Assembly (NCBI GenBank): GCA_018335855.1
Contig: JAGXRM010000054.1
Location: 1-64,000, forward strand
Source: Clostridiales bacterium
GTDB taxonomy: Bacteria > Bacillota > Dethiobacteria > Dethiobacterales > Dethiobacteraceae
Length of the DNA: 64,000 nucleotides
Direction: 5' to 3'
Part shown: one piece after another, positions 1 to 8,495 of the stretch
How the letters are laid out: every line of letters begins with the position of its first letter
How positions within the stretch are numbered: position 1 is the first letter of the stretch
The notes under the pieces: model-generated
What the model saw: only the letters and a program-made list of their open reading frames with translations
The model's database searches: none
What the model was told of the DNA's origin: nothing
Made by a program: the position numbers and the translations under genes

Positions 1-31
1 TACGCGTTTTCAGATGAACGTCTTTTTTATT

Positions 32-116
32 CCGCTAGGGGCTGCCGCCCCTTCGGCGGGTCTGAGGACCCTGAGCACCCCGCAAGAGTAAGGGGGAACA
101 CCCCCTTACAACCCCC
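32..116. repeat. GC-rich structured repeat, copy 1
   Basis: This ~85-bp block recurs in inverted orientation at 51283-51366. Shared parts include the TAAGGGGG/CCCCCTTA hairpin, a GGGTC/GACCC hairpin and the CCGCCCCTTCGGCGG segment. Stems are kept while loops differ (GGGTC-tgag-GACCC here, GGGTC-gaa-GACCC in the other copy). Just before it lies a CGTT/AACG hairpin followed by a T-run that resembles a terminator, as also seen beside copy 2. No coding potential is evident. The block ends the previous, unseen gene's downstream region. Confidence 0.85.
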
Positions 117-163
117 ACGGCAAGGATCGTAGCTTCCCTGAGCGTTATAATCCTTGCCTATAA

Positions 164-190
164 TAAAAGGCGCCTGCGGGCGCCTTTTAT
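164..190. terminator. Bidirectional intrinsic terminator after the macro-domain gene
   Basis: AAAAGGCGCC and GGCGCCTTTT form a 10-bp stem around a TGCG loop, with A/T runs on both sides, so it can stop transcription from either direction. The TAA stop of the macro-domain gene lies inside the right arm. Confidence 0.8.
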
Positions 191-720
191 ATCTCAACTG
201 TCTCTAACGTTTTTCTGAAGACAGCCACGTCGTTTTCACTAAACAGCACAAACCGTACAATTTGTATTTCCGGATGCTCCAATAAATAGTCACGTACAGC
301 ACGGAGTGAAACACCGGCCGCCTCAGGGACGGGGTAGCCGAAAATCCCTGTGGATATGGCCGAAAATGAAATTGTTTTAACATCATGGGTTGACGCCAGA
401 CGTAATGATTCCATGAAACAAGAGCGAAGCAGTTTAGAATCTTCAGGGCTGCCGGAATAAACGGGCCCTACAGTATGAATGACATACTTCGCTCTAAGGT
501 TATGCCCGTATGTGATGGTTGCCTCCCCTGTATCACACCCATCTATTTTTTTAGCTTCTTCCCATAAACCCGGGCCTGCCGCCTTGTGTATGGCACCGGA
601 AACGCCTCCTCCCGGCGACAATTGCTTATTAGCAGCGTTGACGATGGCGTCTGTTTCTTCCATGGTAATGTCACCTTGTACCAGTTGGATTAACGAATTG
701 TTTACCCGCAACTCGTCCAT
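187..720 (-). CDS. Macro-domain protein (ADP-ribose/O-acetyl-ADP-ribose deacetylase family)
   Basis: This is a 177-aa single macro domain, a full-length member of the YmdB/MacroD type. Known members bind ADP-ribose and hydrolyse O-acetyl-ADP-ribose or remove ADP-ribose from proteins. Visible motifs are the early GDIT, the substrate-loop pattern DAIVNAANKQLSPGGGVSGA (about residues 26-45) and the phosphate loop AISTGIFGYP. The ATG at 720 is preferred because AGGAG lies 7 nt upstream. A GTG at 738 would overlap the stop of the rhomboid gene and lacks a ribosome site. The gene directly follows the rhomboid protease and is probably cotranscribed with it. The exact substrate is not known. Confidence 0.9.
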   Translation of the reverse strand: MDELRVNNSLIQLVQGDITMEETDAIVNAANKQLSPGGGVSGAIHKAAGPGLWEEAKKIDGCDTGEATITYGHNLRAKYVIHTVGPVYSGSPEDSKLLRSCFMESLRLASTHDVKTISFSAISTGIFGYPVPEAAGVSLRAVRDYLLEHPEIQIVRFVLFSENDVAVFRKTLETVEI

Positions 721-730
721 GTAAACACTC

Positions 731-1402
731 CTATTCACATTTTATTTTTTTCCCGAATAAACCAACCAGCACGAGTCCGGCAACAAAACCGCCAATATGG
801 GCCCAGAAAGCAATGGATACTCCGGCGGCACCGATACTGGCTATTCCGGAAAAAATCTGCAATATGAACCAGAAACCGAGAAATATTACCGCTGGTACTT
901 CTGCCAGGGTAAAGATGATAAACACAGGAATTAACGCCAGTACCCTGGCCCGGGGACAACTAACCAGATATGCCCCGAGAACTCCTGCTACGGCACCGCT
1001 GGCCCCGATGATCGGCACGGTACTTCCAGTATCTATCGCAATCTGCGCGAACCCTGCCAGGCTGCCGACCAGTAAGTAGAATAGTAAATATTTACTATGA
1101 CCTACCCGATCCTCAATATTATCACCGAAAACCCACAAGTAGAGCATGTTACTGCCTATATGCAACCAGCCGCCGTGCATAAATTGATACGTTAACAGAG
1201 GCGTAATTATCGCTGAGAAATGACCCTGGGTCAGTGCCTCGGTGACTGCCTGGGGAATCAATCCATAGGTAAAGACAAAAGACTGGAGCTCAGGATTGGT
1301 CATCGCCAACTGACGGATGAACACAATAATGTTGATAATAATAATAGACACGTTTACATAGGGAAATGTCCTTGTTTTCGGGGAGTCTTTCAGGGGAATC
1401 AA
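731..1402 (-). CDS. Rhomboid-family intramembrane serine protease
   Basis: This 223-aa polytopic membrane protein has the rhomboid signature: a WLHIGSNMLYLWVFGDNIED region, the catalytic serine in GASGA (about residue 135) and a late catalytic His in AHIGGF. Six or so hydrophobic segments are visible. Rhomboids cleave membrane proteins within the bilayer. The start is placed at a TTG, giving an N-terminus beginning MIPLKDSPKTRTFPYVN that is typical of the family; AAAGGAG lies 7 nt upstream. An ATG 51 nt further upstream has no such support. The substrate is unknown. Confidence 0.9.
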   Translation of the reverse strand: MIPLKDSPKTRTFPYVNVSIIIINIIVFIRQLAMTNPELQSFVFTYGLIPQAVTEALTQGHFSAIITPLLTYQFMHGGWLHIGSNMLYLWVFGDNIEDRVGHSKYLLFYLLVGSLAGFAQIAIDTGSTVPIIGASGAVAGVLGAYLVSCPRARVLALIPVFIIFTLAEVPAVIFLGFWFILQIFSGIASIGAAGVSIAFWAHIGGFVAGLVLVGLFGKKIKCE

Positions 1403-1421
1403 AATATCAGCTCCTTTACGT

Positions 1422-1691
1422 TCAAGGGCGAAGAGTGAAGTAAAGTAAAGCAAGCACCTGTACCGCTACCAGTAAAGGAATCACTGCAATAAACAGGCGG
1501 TGCTTCGTTTTATGACGGAATATCTGCATACCCAGCCAGACTCCGGCACTCCCGCCCAGGAAAGCCAAGGTCAGAAATACTTTTTCCGAAATTCTTCTCT
1601 TGTGCATCCGGGCATTTCTTTTGTCAAGACCCATAAGCATAAATACCAGTGTGTTTATTGCTATAATCAGCGGTTCCAGGAATTGGCTCAA
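1422..1691 (-). CDS. DUF1294 small membrane protein
   Basis: This protein of about 89 aa contains the DUF1294 pattern: an N-terminal hydrophobic segment, MGLDKRNAR, RRISEK, LAFLGGSAGVWLGM, then FRHKTKH and a C-terminal membrane span. Family members are short inner-membrane proteins without a defined biochemical role. The TTG at 1691 is favoured because AAAGGTGG stands 8 nt before it; a GTG at 1703 is an alternative adding four residues. It is followed by the rhomboid gene on the same strand. Confidence 0.8.
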   Translation of the reverse strand: MSQFLEPLIIAINTLVFMLMGLDKRNARMHKRRISEKVFLTLAFLGGSAGVWLGMQIFRHKTKHRLFIAVIPLLVAVQVLALLYFTLRP

Positions 1692-1765
1692 AAATATCGC
1701 CACCTTTATTTCCCACTACTTCCTTTACAAGTTGCCGGATTCCTGCAATGTCTGTAATATAAGTA

Positions 1766-1804
1766 TAAAAAAAGCATGATACGTTACAACATGTATCATG
1801 CTTT
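1766..1804 (-). terminator. Intrinsic terminator of cobT
   Basis: AAAGCATGATACATG pairs with GTATCATGCTTT, followed by a run of seven T on the minus strand just after the cobT stop. Confidence 0.8.
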
Positions 1805-1817
1805 CACAAAACGTTAA

Positions 1818-2876
1818 TTATTCGGTGCTTTCCGAAACGCCGGCATCGGCGAAACTGGCCATCTCATGCGTTATTTTTAATGCTGCATCAACCATGGTCA
1901 TCGCCAGTGCAGCTCCTGTTCCTTCCCCAAGGCGCATATTCATCTGTAAGAATGGCTTTAATCCCAGGAGGTTCAGCATTGCCCTATGGCCAGGTTCTTC
2001 GGAAAGATGTGAGGCAATCATATAATCGGCGGCCAGTGGGCTCATCCGCCCGGCCACTACAGCGGCGGCACCGGAGATAAAGCCGTCGACAATTACAGGA
2101 ATCCGGTTGGCTGCGGCGGCCAGTATTACACCGACCAAGCCGGCAATTTCCAAGCCGCCAACCTTGGCAAGTACATCAAGGGCGTCGGCGGGGTCAGGCT
2201 GATTTACCTGAAGCGCTTTCTCAATAACACTGATTTTCAAGGCCAGTCGCTGATCATCTACCCCAGTGCCACGGCCGCAAACTCCGGCCACATCCCCTCC
2301 GTGGAAGCAGGCAATAATTGCCGTGCTTGGTGTTGTGTTACCAATCCCCATCTCTCCTGTCCCAAATATGCCGGTACCGGTGGCAATGCATTCTTCTGCT
2401 ATCGCAATACCTGTTTCTATCGCGGCCACCGTCTGCTCCCGCGTCATAGCCGGTCCCTCGGCCATATTGGCTGTTCCAAATGAGATTTTCTTCAGTTTAA
2501 GCATTGGATGCTCCGGTAATTCCGCAGCAACACCCACATCGACCACAATCAGTTCCGCACCGGCGTGCCGTGCCAAAACATTCATCGCTGCACCGCCGTG
2601 GAGAAAATTTAAAACCATCTGAGGTGTCACTTCACTGGGATACGCAGATACGCCTTCAGCCACAACACCGTGATCTCCGGCCATCAATATGCTGGTTTTT
2701 TTAGGAATAGGCGGCTTAATTTCGCCGGTAATACCCGCAATTTTTTTAACCATGTCTTCCAGCACACCCAAACTTCCCACCGGTTTTGTGAGGGAGTCCA
2801 GGCGCTTCTGAGCCCCGGACATTGCCGCCTCATCAAGCGGCTTGATGGCGATTAATGTTTCTGCTAATTTTTTCAT
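1818..2876 (-). CDS. cobT: Nicotinate-nucleotide--dimethylbenzimidazole phosphoribosyltransferase
   Basis: This is 352 aa, the normal CobT length. It transfers phosphoribose from nicotinate mononucleotide to 5,6-dimethylbenzimidazole or a related base, making the lower-ligand nucleotide of cobalamin. Visible family features are the N-terminal RLDSLTKPVGSLGVLED, MAGDHGVVAEGVSAYP, GEMGIGNTTPSTAI, GRGTGVDD and C-terminal LGEGTGAALAM with the catalytic Glu. The ATG is preceded by AGGAGGT. The gene stands alone downstream of a cobalamin riboswitch and a terminator, so it should be shut off by B12. Corrinoids are needed by the Wood-Ljungdahl pathway, for which other genes lie in this window. Confidence 0.96.
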   Translation of the reverse strand: MKKLAETLIAIKPLDEAAMSGAQKRLDSLTKPVGSLGVLEDMVKKIAGITGEIKPPIPKKTSILMAGDHGVVAEGVSAYPSEVTPQMVLNFLHGGAAMNVLARHAGAELIVVDVGVAAELPEHPMLKLKKISFGTANMAEGPAMTREQTVAAIETGIAIAEECIATGTGIFGTGEMGIGNTTPSTAIIACFHGGDVAGVCGRGTGVDDQRLALKISVIEKALQVNQPDPADALDVLAKVGGLEIAGLVGVILAAAANRIPVIVDGFISGAAAVVAGRMSPLAADYMIASHLSEEPGHRAMLNLLGLKPFLQMNMRLGEGTGAALAMTMVDAALKITHEMASFADAGVSESTE

Positions 2877-2901
2877 CTTATGTACCTCCTATTTTTATAA
2901 T

Positions 2902-2937
2902 AAAAAGTCCTCAAGCAAAAGTTTGCTTGAGGACTTT
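2902..2937 (-). terminator. Riboswitch-controlled terminator ahead of cobT
   Basis: AAGTCCTCAAGCAAA and its complement form a ~14-bp perfect stem with a T-run on the minus strand. It lies between the riboswitch aptamer and the cobT ribosome site, so it is the likely expression platform (off when ligand is bound). Confidence 0.85.
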
Positions 2938-2954
2938 ACCATCATCCTTCACGA

Positions 2955-3125
2955 TCGACGCAGTGGCAGGTCTCCTGGCTCCCGGTTCGCCGTTCCCACG
3001 CCCTTCCCGTTTCAAAAAAAGAAACAGTGGTCTTTCGTGGGTTCTCCCCGGTTACAGTGGCGGGTCCGCCCGGGATTCTCACCCGGTTCCCTATTCTCCG
3101 CAATGCGGCACCACAAGTCGTATAT
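2955..3125 (-). promoter_or_regulatory. Cobalamin riboswitch
   Basis: Read on the minus strand, the region contains the family hallmarks in order: GGGAACCGGGTGAGAATCCC, GCGGACCCGCCACTGTAA, and the terminal B12 box GCCAGGAGACCTGCCACTG. The aptamer is complete and is followed by an intrinsic terminator and cobT. The aptamer edges are approximate. Confidence 0.95.
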
Positions 3126-3234
3126 TCAACTAGATTCATTATAACTATTTACAATTAATTTTGTCAACAGCTTCGACTCGTATTTCTGCAGGAAACCCGT
3201 TCAGTGCGGAGAAGTCTTATAATCAGGTGATGAT

Positions 3235-4107
3235 ATGGCTGCATTATATCTGTTTAGTGCAATTTTGCTTGTTTCCCTAAATCCTGTCTGGATTCAGCTT
3301 GCTCTGTGGGGCGGGGCGTCCTCCCTGGCACTTATCTTCTGGCAGGCTGTCTTTGCGGTATTATTATATTCCGGGTTTGCCCTGATAAGACACAGGAAGC
3401 TTTTCAACGTAAACCGTGCCAGCGTTGGCCCGCTATTGCTCTTAGGCATTGCCGGCTTTTTTTTCATGGCTCTTTTCTTCACTTTAAGTCTGGAGCGTCT
3501 CAGTGCGTCTTATACAGTCATGCTTTTCTTTTCCTATCCCTTCTTTGTGCTCGTGGGAAATGCTGCTTTCTTCCGCATTAGGCTGCGCAGACTGGACATT
3601 CTTTCTTTAGTCATTCTTTTTTCCGGGGTGCTGGTCACAACACGCCCCGGTGCCGGTGTGGTTAGCGCCCTGGGAATAATGTTAGCTCTTGGAGCCGCCT
3701 TGGCTCATGCTTTTTTCATTCTCTACAGCCACCATAACTTACAAAAAGTGCGTCCGCTGCAAGTTTCCATGTTTGTACAGTTTGGCTTTCTGGTTGGGGC
3801 CGCTTTCCTGCTGTTATTCATCCCGGAGGGAGCACTTCTTCAACCTGCCGCTATCGGCTACGGCTTTATATTAGCCGTGTTATCATCATTTTTTGGATTT
3901 TTACTATTTTTAAACGGTGTCGCGGGACTGGGTGCCAGGAAAGCTGCTGTTTACAGCGTGGTCAACCTGCCCATGTCACTATTCTTTGCATGGCTCTTTC
4001 TCGGTGAATTGCTTGGTTTGCATCTACTGCTTGGACTTATATTAATTCTAAGCGGAATTATTATCGAAAGCCGCTCTTCCATTGAAGCAGGCAATAGTGA
4101 CGACTGA
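3235..4107 (+). CDS. EamA-family (DMT) transporter
   Basis: This 290-aa integral membrane protein has ten predicted hydrophobic segments in two five-helix EamA repeats (about 1-140 and 145-280), the usual size and layout of drug/metabolite transporters of the RhaT/YdcZ/EamA type. The second repeat contains the common pattern VVNLPMSLFFAWLFLGE. The start ATG has AGGTGAT upstream. Such proteins export amino acids, nucleotides or other small metabolites; the substrate cannot be predicted. It is a single-gene unit divergent from cobT. Confidence 0.88.
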   Translation: MAALYLFSAILLVSLNPVWIQLALWGGASSLALIFWQAVFAVLLYSGFALIRHRKLFNVNRASVGPLLLLGIAGFFFMALFFTLSLERLSASYTVMLFFSYPFFVLVGNAAFFRIRLRRLDILSLVILFSGVLVTTRPGAGVVSALGIMLALGAALAHAFFILYSHHNLQKVRPLQVSMFVQFGFLVGAAFLLLFIPEGALLQPAAIGYGFILAVLSSFFGFLLFLNGVAGLGARKAAVYSVVNLPMSLFFAWLFLGELLGLHLLLGLILILSGIIIESRSSIEAGNSDD

Positions 4108-4136
4108 CTCTATAGATAGATACTATTGGCCTACCC

Positions 4137-4165
4137 TTGATTTATTACTCATTTCCGCATATAAT
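4137..4165 (+). promoter_or_regulatory. Strong sigma-A promoter of the 4.2-4.4 kb RNA
   Basis: TTGATT and a consensus TATAAT are separated by exactly 17 bp. It points into a ~230-nt unit that ends at the terminator at 4363-4400 and holds no gene longer than 27 codons. Confidence 0.75.
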
Positions 4166-4196
4166 AAGGATAGAGGCAAGTATTGGAGGTGGTGCA

Positions 4197-4280
4197 TTGA
4201 AAAGCAAAACAAGAAGTAAATTTCATCTCACCGGATTCTCTGTCTTAATCGCACCACTAACTCAAAGTCGGCGTACCTGA
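4197..4280 (+). CDS. Possible 27-codon leader peptide inside the RNA
   Basis: A TTG start with GGAGGT 6-7 nt upstream opens a 27-residue basic frame (MKSKTRSKFHLTG...) ending at TGA. It overlaps both arms of the proposed RNA stems, so translation and folding would compete. It matches nothing recognised. Either a leader peptide or a chance frame in a structured RNA is possible. Confidence 0.25.
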   Translation: MKSKTRSKFHLTGFSVLIAPLTQSRRT

Positions 4281-4362
4281 CGCAAAAAGATTATCGGGGT
4301 TAAGATGGTGTGATTACCGGAGCCGGTAGATGAGTACGGTTCGGATGAAATATACTTAGCCA

Positions 4363-4400
4363 AAAGAAGGAGCCTGCCGTTAACGGCAGGCTCCTTCTTT
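4363..4400. terminator. Bidirectional intrinsic terminator
   Basis: AAAGAAGGAGCCTGCCGTT and its exact complement form an 18-19-bp perfect palindrome with A/T ends. It can end the plus-strand RNA and the minus-strand genes arriving from the right. Confidence 0.85.
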
Positions 4401-4417
4401 GCATATCAATCAGAAAA

Positions 4418-4675
4418 TTATTTTACTACCAACACGTGACAAGGAGCCTTATGCATCACTTTATGGCTGATACCTGAACCGGTCAGGAATTCTTCCGCTT
4501 CAGATATACTGGAGTTGCCGATAACCATCAGGTCAGCGCCCACTTCGTTCGCTTTCTTAACCAGTTCATTGGCAGCTTTGCCGTACTCCAGAATTGTATG
4601 AACTTCGACGTTATTCGTATCGACACAAAGAGCTTGAACTGTACGCTGTAATATCTCTTTTGCGTTTTCTTTCAT
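4418..4675 (-). pseudogene. 5'-truncated universal stress protein (UspA family)
   Basis: The 85 residues match only the C-terminal half of a UspA domain (usual length about 140): EYGKAANELVKKANEVGADLMVIGNSS, then GSGISHKVMHKAPCHVLVVK. The N-terminal strand and the ATP-site Asp that begin a normal Usp are absent. The frame stays open about 80 nt further upstream (to a TAA near the addA stop) without adding that motif. The ATG at 4675 has no ribosome site, and the glycine-rich loop is degenerate. The likely reading is a remnant left by deletion of the 5' half against the addA operon end. Confidence 0.7.
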
Positions 4676-4766
4676 CTGGGAACCATAATGAATCTTTCTG
4701 TATTTACTTCTTTCGCCAGCTAATGCTGAATTCCTCTCCTTGAGGTCGCGAACAAAAAGAACTTAA

Positions 4767-7700
4767 TTATTGATTAATATTTGTGTCTTTATCTAGCAAG
4801 ACAGTGCATTTTGCATGGAGAAAATAGATGTACGTTGACTGTACCGGCTTTTTTAGAATTACTTCAACTGCTCTTTTGTACAAATCCATCTGTGTGCGGT
4901 AACGTGTGGTTAATTCACTGATTCCGCCGGCGGGTATTTGGTCAGTTTTATAATCAATGAGAACATATCCGGACGGAGTTGCGATGATTACGTCGATAAT
5001 TCCCTGTGTCACAATGTACTCATCTGTATCCGCCGGCAATTCCGGGTTAATTTCGTGAATTGGCAGAGACATGGTAAACGGCCATTCACGGTGAATTGTC
5101 CCTTTGTGGGCAAGTAGTACCTTGCCGGCTTCACTCTGCAGAAAGGCAGTAATAAGTCCGGGGTCAATCTCACCAGCGGTTGCGGCAGGAATTATTTTAG
5201 TTACGGCCAGTTCATAAATCTGTTGCCTGATTCCCTCTGGATCCAAAGACCCGTGGAAATCCAGGAACTGCAGTACAAGATGGTACAATGTTCCCTTGTC
5301 GGCGGCTGACAACCCTTTTTTTTGCGCTATAAAAGCAGGAGAGGACCACAACTGTGTAGACTGATAATTTATTGTTCCGTCTTCTTCCTTTTCTCTGTGG
5401 TCAAAGCGGCGTTTTATTTCACTGACGGAGAGCTTTGCCGGCAATGTGGATACAGGATATTGATACCGAAAGTTTATCCTCTCCCGCACTGCCTCCTCCA
5501 GATCTGCCGGTACATCACAGGAAACAGGGAGCATCGATAACAAGTCATTCCCGATTTGCTGCACTCTTCTGTGCTCTGCTATTTCAGTTTTCGCATCCGC
5601 CGCTGAATCCTCAGTTATCTCTAAGGCAAAACGGGATTCTTCTCCTGTAAGCCAGGAAAGTTGGGCTGTATCTTTACCAAACATGTCCGGATGGCGAACC
5701 AGCGCTTTGCCCAGCCAGTCCAGGTAACTTTTTGCGTCTGCAATTTCATCGGCGGGAAGCGTTTGCTCTGTATGGTTTAGCAGGCGGCTCCACTTTTTTA
5801 TTTCTTTGGGCAGATTTCTGACAGAACCAATCAGGACAAGTTTTTCGCGGGCCCGGGTCAGCGCCACATAGAGGATACGCATTTCTTCAGCCCGGGTTTC
5901 CGCCTCTGTCCGCAAGCGAAGCGCCAGATAAGGGAGAGACGGATAACGCAGTCGCTTTTCCGGCTCCACAATGAGCGGGCCCAAGCCAAGCTGGCGGTGT
6001 AACAGCACATCATCACGGGTATCCTGAACATTAAAGTCTTTTCCCAAATCACAGAGAAAAACAACGGGAAATTCCAGTCCTTTGGCTTTATGAACACTCA
6101 GAATTCGTACCACATTTTCCTTTTCACCGAGAGCCCTGGCTGCGCCCAAGTCTTTTCCGGAAGCTCTCAGTTGCTCTATAAACTGAAGAAAACGAAACAA
6201 TCCCTGCCTGGAAAACCGGTCAAATTGCCGGGCCCGTTCAAACAAAGCTCTCAGATTCGCCTGTCGTTGCGCCCCGTCCGGTAACCCGGCCACATAGTCC
6301 CGATAACCGCTCTCTTTGTATACGGCTGCAATAAATGCTGCCAGCTTTTCATGGCGAACCTTCTCCCGCCAATCATCCAACCGTCGGAAGAAATAGCGCA
6401 GCCTTTTTGAAATGCCGGGCAGACCACCTAGTGCTGCTGTGCGGGCGGCTCCGTAGAAATCGCAGCCTTTTCCTCCGTACAGCCTGACCGCTGCCAGTTG
6501 TTCTTCGTTCAGGCCCACAAATGGAGACCGGAGAACGGCAGCTAAAGGGATGTCCTGACACGGGTTATCGACAATTTTTAGGAAAGAGAGCATCGTGTCC
6601 ACTTCCGTTGCAGCAAAATAGCCGGTGGACAGATCGGCATACGCGGGAATTCCGTACTTACCCAGCAGCTCAACAAGTTGATTCGCCCTGCCCGTGGTGG
6701 CTCGCATGAGAATGACAATATCCCGGTACATGAGAGGCCGGTACACGTCGGCGGTTTTGTCATAAACCCGGGTGGCTCCGTTGCTCCCAGTGTCAACCAT
6801 TTGGGATATCCGGCGGGCGATAATGGCCCCTTCTTTTTCCAAAGCTGTGACGCCCGCTTCAGCCCAGTCAGGCATGCCTTCTCCCTGCGGCCTTTCATTA
6901 TTTCTTTCCAGCAGATATACTTCTACCGGAGTCTCATTCATACAGTTCTCGCCCGCTTCCGGGTACTGGGCACCGCAAGCCAGTTCCGCAGCCCTGTCAT
7001 ACTCGATTTCCGCTGCTTCCCGGGTCATAAGTTGCCGGAAGATAAAGTTAACGGCGTTGACCACACCGCTACGGCAGCGAAAATTGTACGAAAGTAGCAG
7101 CCGGCGCTCAGTGCCGCCGCCGGTTTCGGGATAGCGCTCAAAGCGCTCCATAAATAAGCCCGGGTCACCAAGTCTGAAGCGGTAGATACTTTGCTTCACA
7201 TCTCCGACCATAAAAAGATTGGGTGCCGGCTCTCCCTGTCGCGAAACTAAGTGAAGAATAGCTTCCTGTACCGGATTAATATCCTGATACTCATCGACCA
7301 AAACATGCTCATAACGGGAGCGAAGTTCATTTGCCGCCGCTGACGGGGTAAGCATTTCGTCAAAAGTTTCCCCGCTTAATAAGATGCTGAGGCAATTGTG
7401 CTCGAGATCATTAAAATCCAGCAATCCCCTGGCTTTCTTTGCCGCACCATAGTATTGGGCAAAGCGTATGACCAGGCCATTCATGGCATGAATCACCGGA
7501 CCCAGGATTTTTACTTCCTCGTAATATTCTTCAATGGAGCGGGTCAGATACATTACCAGACAGTCTTTTAGTTCGGTTTTTGCTCGGTCCCGAAGTTCCT
7601 TAATCTCCTCTTTCAGTTCCTCTTCGGCACCTTTTGCCTCGGGTAACCGCTTAAACTGAATACCGCTCCAGGCTTCCCGTAATTCTGCCCATGAACCGTA

Positions 7701-8495
7701 AAGCAGCATTTGAAGTTTGGCAATCTGCTCCCGTTCCGCAACAAGGTTCCCTTCATAAACAAGCGGCGCTCCCGGCAAGTTTAGAAGCCGGAGTGCACGG
7801 CACAAAGCGCTGTCAGCGGCTGTCAATGAGAGCTGTAATTGCTTCGTAACCGGTTCCAGCCAGTGCCAAAGGGCAGCCTCAGGCGCCGCACCTGTTGTCA
7901 GGTAAGGTTGTGCTGCATTAATCAGCCAGCGCTCCGGCCAGGGATTACTCCAGGCAAATCTGTATATGCGCAGTATCAGTTCAATCAGGCTTTCGTCGCT
8001 GTTCTTTCCGCCAAAACGGGACACTAAAGCAAGAAAGCCTTTTTCTCCTTCCTGAAACGCTTCTTCGAGTACATCAGCTAACACGCTCTGCTGTAATAGA
8101 GTGGCTTCCAGTTCGTCTGCGATACGAAAACCGGGATCCAGATCCAACAGGTAAAAATACCGTCGAATCACATCCAGACAGAACGCATGTAATGTTGAGA
8201 TCGCAGCGCCGTTTAGAAGGGCTAACTGGCGGGCAAGTTCAGGCCGGCTTGACACAATCATTTCATTCTGAAGCGCTTTACCGATACGTTCTCTCATTTC
8301 CGCCGCAGCAGCTTCGGTAAAAGTGACAACCAGCAACCGGTCAATATCAAGGGGTTTTTCCGCATAATTGAGCAGATGAATAATCCGCTCAACAAGAACT
8401 GCCGTTTTACCCGCTCCGGCGGCGGCGGAAACTAAAAGGTTACAGTCCCGGACTGTAATCGCCTGCCATTGTTCATCGGTCCACTTATGTTCCAT
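4767..8495 (-). CDS. addA: ATP-dependent helicase/nuclease subunit A
   Basis: This 1242-aa subunit of the AddAB complex resects double-strand DNA ends and loads RecA after Chi recognition. It has an N-terminal UvrD-like SF1 helicase (Walker A LLVSAAAGAGKTAVLVERI, motif II LVDEYQDINPVQEAIL, GDVKQSIYRFR, late SVHKAKGLEFPVVFL and LYVALTRAREKL) and a C-terminal RecB-type nuclease with GIIDVIIATPSGYVLIDYKTD. The ATG at 8495 is chosen because AAAGGAG lies 9 nt upstream; it overlaps the addB stop by 11 nt. It is the last gene of a five-gene operon. Confidence 0.97.
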   Translation of the reverse strand: MEHKWTDEQWQAITVRDCNLLVSAAAGAGKTAVLVERIIHLLNYAEKPLDIDRLLVVTFTEAAAAEMRERIGKALQNEMIVSSRPELARQLALLNGAAISTLHAFCLDVIRRYFYLLDLDPGFRIADELEATLLQQSVLADVLEEAFQEGEKGFLALVSRFGGKNSDESLIELILRIYRFAWSNPWPERWLINAAQPYLTTGAAPEAALWHWLEPVTKQLQLSLTAADSALCRALRLLNLPGAPLVYEGNLVAEREQIAKLQMLLYGSWAELREAWSGIQFKRLPEAKGAEEELKEEIKELRDRAKTELKDCLVMYLTRSIEEYYEEVKILGPVIHAMNGLVIRFAQYYGAAKKARGLLDFNDLEHNCLSILLSGETFDEMLTPSAAANELRSRYEHVLVDEYQDINPVQEAILHLVSRQGEPAPNLFMVGDVKQSIYRFRLGDPGLFMERFERYPETGGGTERRLLLSYNFRCRSGVVNAVNFIFRQLMTREAAEIEYDRAAELACGAQYPEAGENCMNETPVEVYLLERNNERPQGEGMPDWAEAGVTALEKEGAIIARRISQMVDTGSNGATRVYDKTADVYRPLMYRDIVILMRATTGRANQLVELLGKYGIPAYADLSTGYFAATEVDTMLSFLKIVDNPCQDIPLAAVLRSPFVGLNEEQLAAVRLYGGKGCDFYGAARTAALGGLPGISKRLRYFFRRLDDWREKVRHEKLAAFIAAVYKESGYRDYVAGLPDGAQRQANLRALFERARQFDRFSRQGLFRFLQFIEQLRASGKDLGAARALGEKENVVRILSVHKAKGLEFPVVFLCDLGKDFNVQDTRDDVLLHRQLGLGPLIVEPEKRLRYPSLPYLALRLRTEAETRAEEMRILYVALTRAREKLVLIGSVRNLPKEIKKWSRLLNHTEQTLPADEIADAKSYLDWLGKALVRHPDMFGKDTAQLSWLTGEESRFALEITEDSAADAKTEIAEHRRVQQIGNDLLSMLPVSCDVPADLEEAVRERINFRYQYPVSTLPAKLSVSEIKRRFDHREKEEDGTINYQSTQLWSSPAFIAQKKGLSAADKGTLYHLVLQFLDFHGSLDPEGIRQQIYELAVTKIIPAATAGEIDPGLITAFLQSEAGKVLLAHKGTIHREWPFTMSLPIHEINPELPADTDEYIVTQGIIDVIIATPSGYVLIDYKTDQIPAGGISELTTRYRTQMDLYKRAVEVILKKPVQSTYIYFLHAKCTVLLDKDTNINQ

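Larger units (their letters stand above)
4172..4400 (+). ncRNA. Candidate structured non-coding RNA of unknown class
   Basis: This 310-base gap between genes holds a promoter, a folded segment and a terminator. An outer stem pairs ATTTCATC (4220-4227) with GATGAAAT (4344-4351). An inner stem pairs AATCGCACCA (4247-4256) with TGGTGTGATT (4306-4315) and continues as TAACTC/GGGTTA. A GCGT/ACGC hairpin sits inside. A segment GAGCCGGTAGATGAG followed by TACGGTTCGG resembles a shortened group II intron domain V, but it lacks the distal stem and no reverse transcriptase is present. No known riboswitch class was recognised. Confidence 0.5.

Noticed and set aside
4320-4350. Active group II intron at the GAGCCGG...CGGTTC segment
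   Set aside because: The domain V stem is too short, no reverse transcriptase frame exists and the surrounding stems do not match the intron fold.
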